This document shows positions 6,423 through 9,352 of a DNA stretch of 9,352 nt, in pieces (the stretch's first letter is position 1; the number at the start of each line of letters is the position of its first letter). The translations under genes were made by a program, and so were the position numbers. A model generated the notes under the pieces. It did not search any database. It saw only the letters and a program-made list of their open reading frames with translations, and had not been told where the DNA came from. Source of the DNA: an uncultured bacterium (GTDB taxonomy: Bacteria > Verrucomicrobiota > Kiritimatiellia > CAIKKV01); NCBI GenBank assembly GCA_903828035.1, contig CAIKKV010000091.1:1-9352 (forward strand), in the 5' to 3' direction.

Positions 6423-7192
6423 TACTTGCGGGGCGGCAGGCAGCCGTTTTCACGGACATAGTCGAGGATCTCCTCGCTCAACCGGCTCTTGCCGCTCCAT
6501 TTAATGATGCGGTCCTTCCCGAAGCCGTCGCTGTTCATAACGAACCGGGTCGGCTCGGACGGAAGCGGGATGAAGGGCGGGAAGTTCCCCCCGTGCGACT
6601 TGGCGTACTGCAGCAGTTCGCGGGGCTCCGGGCCCTGGCCGTCGTACTGAATGAACTCATCGTGCCCGAGATTGTAAATCCGGTTTTCAGGCAGCTGCTC
6701 CGTCTTGCCCTTCCGCGGCGAAGCCGGCTCCGGCTGGGGGCTCGCCTTGCGCTTGTCCCCGTCCATGCCGTAGATGAACCACTTGAAGCCGGCCTCGTCC
6801 AGGCGCTTGATCCGATCGACCGACAGCTTTCCGGTCTTTTTCCGATGACGCTGGTTGGCGACCCAGCTCCCCAGGTTGGGATGGGTGGTGCACTGCGCCG
6901 GAACATCGCAGTTCCCAAAACGGTTCTTGAAGTCAACCAGCTGGGCGAGCCCGCGCTCCCAGGCGCGATCGCCGGGCGCCCAGATGAAGCCCGCCTGATC
7001 CAGCCGGGTGACAAGCTCTTCCTCGAGCCGATTCATCTTCCGCCGGTACCGCTGCACCGCCACCCACCGCCCCAGCGAGGGATCTTCCGGGTAACTTGCC
7101 GGAACATCGCATGTGCCGTGCCGGGCCTTATAGGCCTCCAAGGCCTGGAACATGCGCTCCCAGTTATTTAACAATTTGCTCATTTCAGACAT
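6419..7192 (-). CDS. Helicase-associated (HA) repeat protein with duplicated C-terminal module
   Basis: A 257-residue protein, probably cytoplasmic, with no helicase motor. Two HA (PF03457-type) repeats fill the N-terminal half: W11-W71 and W78-W138. Both share the pattern G-x-C-D-V-P, P-x-L-G-x-W-V-A-x-Q-R, and end in LD(Q/E)AGF-x-W. HA domains occur in multiple copies at the ends of some helicases and are suspected to bind nucleic acid. A linker rich in Lys, Pro and Glu follows (about 141-168). The C-terminal part then holds two copies of another motif at 178-206 and 227-254: D-x2-I-x-(Y/W)-x-G, E-(L/I)-L-x-Y-(A/V)-(K/R)-x-(H/N)-G, then PP. I do not recognise this module. AAGGG lies 5 nt before ATG 7192; M4 is a possible alternative start. 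It has its own promoter and no partner gene nearby. Function unknown; nucleic-acid binding is inferred. Confidence 0.85.
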   Translation of the reverse strand: MSEMSKLLNNWERMFQALEAYKARHGTCDVPASYPEDPSLGRWVAVQRYRRKMNRLEEELVTRLDQAGFIWAPGDRAWERGLAQLVDFKNRFGNCDVPAQCTTHPNLGSWVANQRHRKKTGKLSVDRIKRLDEAGFKWFIYGMDGDKRKASPQPEPASPRKGKTEQLPENRIYNLGHDEFIQYDGQGPEPRELLQYAKSHGGNFPPFIPLPSEPTRFVMNSDGFGKDRIIKWSGKSRLSEEILDYVRENGCLPPRKY

Positions 7193-7231
7193 TCAATCCC
7201 TTGCTCGCCCCATGACATTCTGACTGCGATC

Positions 7232-7260
7232 ATCTTACAGGAGCATCGCTCACTTTTCAA
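7232..7260 (-). promoter_or_regulatory. Promoter of the HA-repeat gene
   Basis: On the minus strand TTGAAA (-35, plus 7255-7260, 4/6) and TAAGAT (-10, plus 7232-7237, 4/6) are separated by 17 bp. The predicted start is near 7225, giving a leader of about 33 nt. The -35 box lies immediately after the stop codon of the upstream reductase gene (7261-7263), so the HA gene can be expressed separately from guaA and the reductase gene. Confidence 0.55.
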
Positions 7261-8142
7261 CTAGAGACCTGATTCGCCGAGCAGTTCGGGCAAGACAGCG
7301 CTGAACGGACGGGGCACGGGAAGGCCGAGGCTCTCAAGCCGGGCCGTGGACAAGTGGCAATCGACGGGACGCCGGGCCGGGCGGACCGCCTGGGGACCCG
7401 GCGCCAGCTGCGATTTGTCCAATCCCAGCATGTCGCAGATGCGGCAGGTCCAGGCGAAACGGGTGGCCGCCTCGCTGGAACTGACTTGCAAAAGACCGCT
7501 AACGCCCTGCAGCAGGGCCTTTGAAAGCGCCAGGCTGACATCTTCCACCGGCGTCGGGTACCGCACCGTCACATCGTCCAGAACCAAAGGCACGCGACTG
7601 CGGGCCCCCTCCACCCCTTCCTGCAGCAAGGTCGAATAAACGGGAGGCACGGACCTTCCGTACAACGCCGGTATCCTCAGGACCAGCGCGCCCGCGTGAG
7701 CGCTAAGGACGGCGGCTTCGGCGTCGACCTTTGTCTGCCCGTAGACGTTCACAGGCCCTACCGGCGAGGACTCCGCATAGGGGGGGTGCGTTCCGGGAAA
7801 CACGTAATCCGTGGAAATATGGACAAAGGGCGCCTGCCTGGCCGCCGCCATGCGGGCGAGCCATTCCGGCACCTGGGCGTTCAGGAGCCGCGCCGGCCCG
7901 ACATTCTGCTCGCAGAAGTCCGGACTGCGGAAAGCCGCGCAATTGACGATGGCGTCCCATTTGAGCCGGGCCAGGTCCAGGACCGCATCCCGGCTCATCA
8001 AATCAACCGGGATCAGGCCGGGCATGGGATTCCGGTTGCACAGCCCGATCACCGTCATGCCGTCCCGCGCCAACCGCGAAACCAGCGCCGTTCCGAGCAG
8101 ACCGCTGGCGCCCGTGACTAATACCGTGGAACCGGCTTTCAT
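7261..8142 (-). CDS. RmlD-family NAD(P)-dependent sugar-nucleotide reductase (extended SDR)
   Basis: A 293-residue extended short-chain dehydrogenase of the RmlD (dTDP-4-dehydrorhamnose reductase)/MAT2B-like family. The Rossmann nucleotide-binding loop TGASGLLG is at 10-17, the family strand STDYVF at 110-115 supplies the active-site Ser/Thr region, and the catalytic pair is Y134 and K138 in YGQTK. The C-terminal RPVDCHLSTARLESLGL (258-274) matches the family's RP-N-x-x-L-x-x-x-K-L-x-x-x-G region. No other rhamnose genes (rmlA, rmlB, rmlC) are nearby, so the substrate is open; dTDP-sugar reduction is one option. ATG 8142 is chosen because GAGGG lies 4 nt upstream. The in-frame GTG at 8169 would overlap guaA by 10 nt and add residues before the usual N-terminal strand. 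The gap to guaA is 17 nt, so co-transcription is likely. Confidence 0.85.
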   Translation of the reverse strand: MKAGSTVLVTGASGLLGTALVSRLARDGMTVIGLCNRNPMPGLIPVDLMSRDAVLDLARLKWDAIVNCAAFRSPDFCEQNVGPARLLNAQVPEWLARMAAARQAPFVHISTDYVFPGTHPPYAESSPVGPVNVYGQTKVDAEAAVLSAHAGALVLRIPALYGRSVPPVYSTLLQEGVEGARSRVPLVLDDVTVRYPTPVEDVSLALSKALLQGVSGLLQVSSSEAATRFAWTCRICDMLGLDKSQLAPGPQAVRPARRPVDCHLSTARLESLGLPVPRPFSAVLPELLGESGL

Positions 8143-8159
8143 GAAGCCCTCGCGTCCAA

Positions 8160-9352
8160 TTATTCCCACTCGATCGTGGCGGGAGGTTTGGAGCTGATCT
8201 CATACACCACGCGGTTGATGCCCGACACTTCGTTGATGATCCGGTTTGAAATGTGCGCCAGGACATCGTAGGGAATACGCGCCCAGTCCGCGGTCATGCC
8301 ATCCTGGCTCTCGACAATCCGCAGGGCCGCCACATTCTCGTAAGTCCGGCCATCGCCCATGACTCCAACCGACTGCACCGGCAGAAGCACGGCAAAGGAC
8401 TGCCAGATCGTGTGGTAATTCTCCAGCTTCTCCATCTCCTGCTGGACCCGCATATCCGCCTGCTGCAGCAAGGCCACCCGCTCGGGCGTCACTTCGCCAA
8501 GGACCCGGACCGCCAGGCCCGGCCCCGGGAAAGGCTGCCGGTTGACGATCCGGTCCGGCAAGCCCAGCTTGCGGCCCAACTCACGGACCTCGTCCTTGAA
8601 CAGTTCCCGGATCGGCTCGATCAGCTTGAACTTGAGATCCTTCGGCAGGCCGCCCACGTTGTGGTGGCTCTTGATCGTGACCGACGGCCCCCCCAGCGGA
8701 GAGATGCTTTCAATCACATCGGGATAAAGGGTTCCCTGGGCCAGGAACTTCACATCGCCCAGCTTCCGGGCCTCGTCGGAGAAAACATCAATGAAGATGC
8801 TTCCGATGATCTTCCGCTTCTTCTCGGGATCGGTCACCCCTTTCAGCCCGTCCAGGAACCGGGAAGCCGCCCCGACCACGCGCAGGTCCATTCCGAACGC
8901 GTGCCCGAACGTCTCCTCCACCTGCTCGGCCTCGCCGGTTCGCAGCAGGCCGTTGTCGACGAAAATGCAGTGCAGCTGGCGGCCGATGGCGCGATGAATC
9001 AACGCGGCGACAATCGACGAATCGACTCCCCCGCTGAGGCCGCAGATCACCTGGCCGTCTCCGACCTGGGCGCGAATCCGGGCCACGCTCTCCTCGATAA
9101 AGCGGCCCATCTCCCAATCCGGGGTGCAGTGACAGACGGAGAACAGAAACCGGTGGAGAATGTCGACGCCGCGGGGGGTGTGCACAACTTCCGGGTGAAA
9201 TTGCAGGCCGTAGATCCGGCGGCTCCGGCAAACCATGGCCGCGACCGGACAGGTTCCCGTCCGGGCCGCCATTTCGAATCCCGGCGGCAGCACGTCCACC
9301 TGGTCGCCGTGACTCATCCAGACATCCAGCTCCCCGCTCAGGCCCTCGAACA
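8160..9352 (-). CDS. guaA: GMP synthase (glutamine-hydrolysing), 5' part missing
   Basis: Final step of GMP synthesis: XMP + ATP + glutamine give GMP. 396 residues are visible and the frame is open to the window edge (in-frame [11 protein letters not shown] precedes the Met at 9317), so that Met is internal. About 129 N-terminal residues, including the glutaminase Cys nucleophile, are judged missing by comparison with the 525-residue E. coli enzyme. Present are the class I glutaminase His and Glu in [11 protein letters not shown] (His codon 9195-9197), the ATP-pyrophosphatase P-loop SGGVDSS (9015-9035), the XMP-binding/dimerisation signature [16 protein letters not shown], and the standard end KPPATIEWE before TAA. 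Nothing suggests inactivation. It is followed 17 nt later by the RmlD-type gene. Confidence 0.98.
   Translation of the reverse strand, partial: FEGLSGELDVWMSHGDQVDVLPPGFEMAARTGTCPVAAMVCRSRRIYGLQFHPEVVHTPRGVDILHRFLFSVCHCTPDWEMGRFIEESVARIRAQVGDGQVICGLSGGVDSSIVAALIHRAIGRQLHCIFVDNGLLRTGEAEQVEETFGHAFGMDLRVVGAASRFLDGLKGVTDPEKKRKIIGSIFIDVFSDEARKLGDVKFLAQGTLYPDVIESISPLGGPSVTIKSHHNVGGLPKDLKFKLIEPIRELFKDEVRELGRKLGLPDRIVNRQPFPGPGLAVRVLGEVTPERVALLQQADMRVQQEMEKLENYHTIWQSFAVLLPVQSVGVMGDGRTYENVAALRIVESQDGMTADWARIPYDVLAHISNRIINEVSGINRVVYEISSKPPATIEWE

Noticed and set aside
6593..7171. A 192-codon plus-strand open frame opposite the HA-repeat gene.
   Set aside because: The minus-strand frame encodes two clearly conserved HA repeats with a ribosome binding site and promoter; the plus-strand frame has none of these and no family resemblance.
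8143..8169. GTG at 8169 as the start of the RmlD-type reductase.
   Set aside because: It would overlap guaA by 10 nt and add nine residues before the normal N-terminal strand; ATG 8142 has GAGGG at good spacing.
9315..9317. ATG at 9317 as the true start of guaA.
   Set aside because: The frame stays open upstream to the window edge and encodes [11 protein letters not shown], normal glutaminase-domain sequence, so the Met is internal and the gene is cut by the window.

Overview
The window is GC-rich, densely coded bacterial chromosome with about nine genes and one tRNA; there is no sign of phage, plasmid or insertion-sequence DNA. A Na+-translocating decarboxylase beta subunit next to a stand-alone flavo-diiron protein suggests an anaerobic or fermentative bacterium that uses a sodium gradient and detoxifies O2 or NO. 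Free-standing Helicase-associated (HA) repeat proteins are common in the Verrucomicrobiota/Kiritimatiellota/Planctomycetota group, so that group is a reasonable guess. The lineage is inferred from gene content only; there is no rRNA or other phylogenetic marker here beyond guaA.

Layout, left to right. The left edge holds the last codons of an OmpR-type response regulator, whose stop overlaps (ATGA) the start of a CusS-like sensor kinase (21-1127). Next is a 773-residue protein of unknown function whose C-terminal half looks like an alpha/alpha-toroid carbohydrate-active enzyme (1218-3539), with its own apparent promoter and almost no leader. A second promoter, overlapped by an 11-bp direct repeat, drives a two-gene operon: oadB (3646-4773) and a one-helix membrane protein resembling an OadG gamma subunit (4787-5038). 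A tRNA-Lys(UUU) gene lies on the minus strand (5061-5136), divergent from an fprA-type flavo-diiron protein (5253-6422).

The right third is on the minus strand. A 257-residue protein (6419-7192) carries two HA repeats and then a second duplicated module that I do not recognise; its stop codon overlaps that of fprA in a TTAA palindrome. It has its own promoter just past the end of an RmlD-type NAD(P)-dependent reductase gene (7261-8142). That gene sits 17 nt behind guaA (GMP synthase), which runs off the right edge.

The themes are signalling, possible glycan processing, sodium bioenergetics, O2/NO defence and housekeeping. I see no single multi-gene defence or biosynthetic system. The items most worth a second look are the HA protein's unrecognised C-terminal repeats, the unassigned toroid protein, and the beta/gamma decarboxylase pair without an alpha subunit. 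No gene-free stretch exceeds 300 bases.
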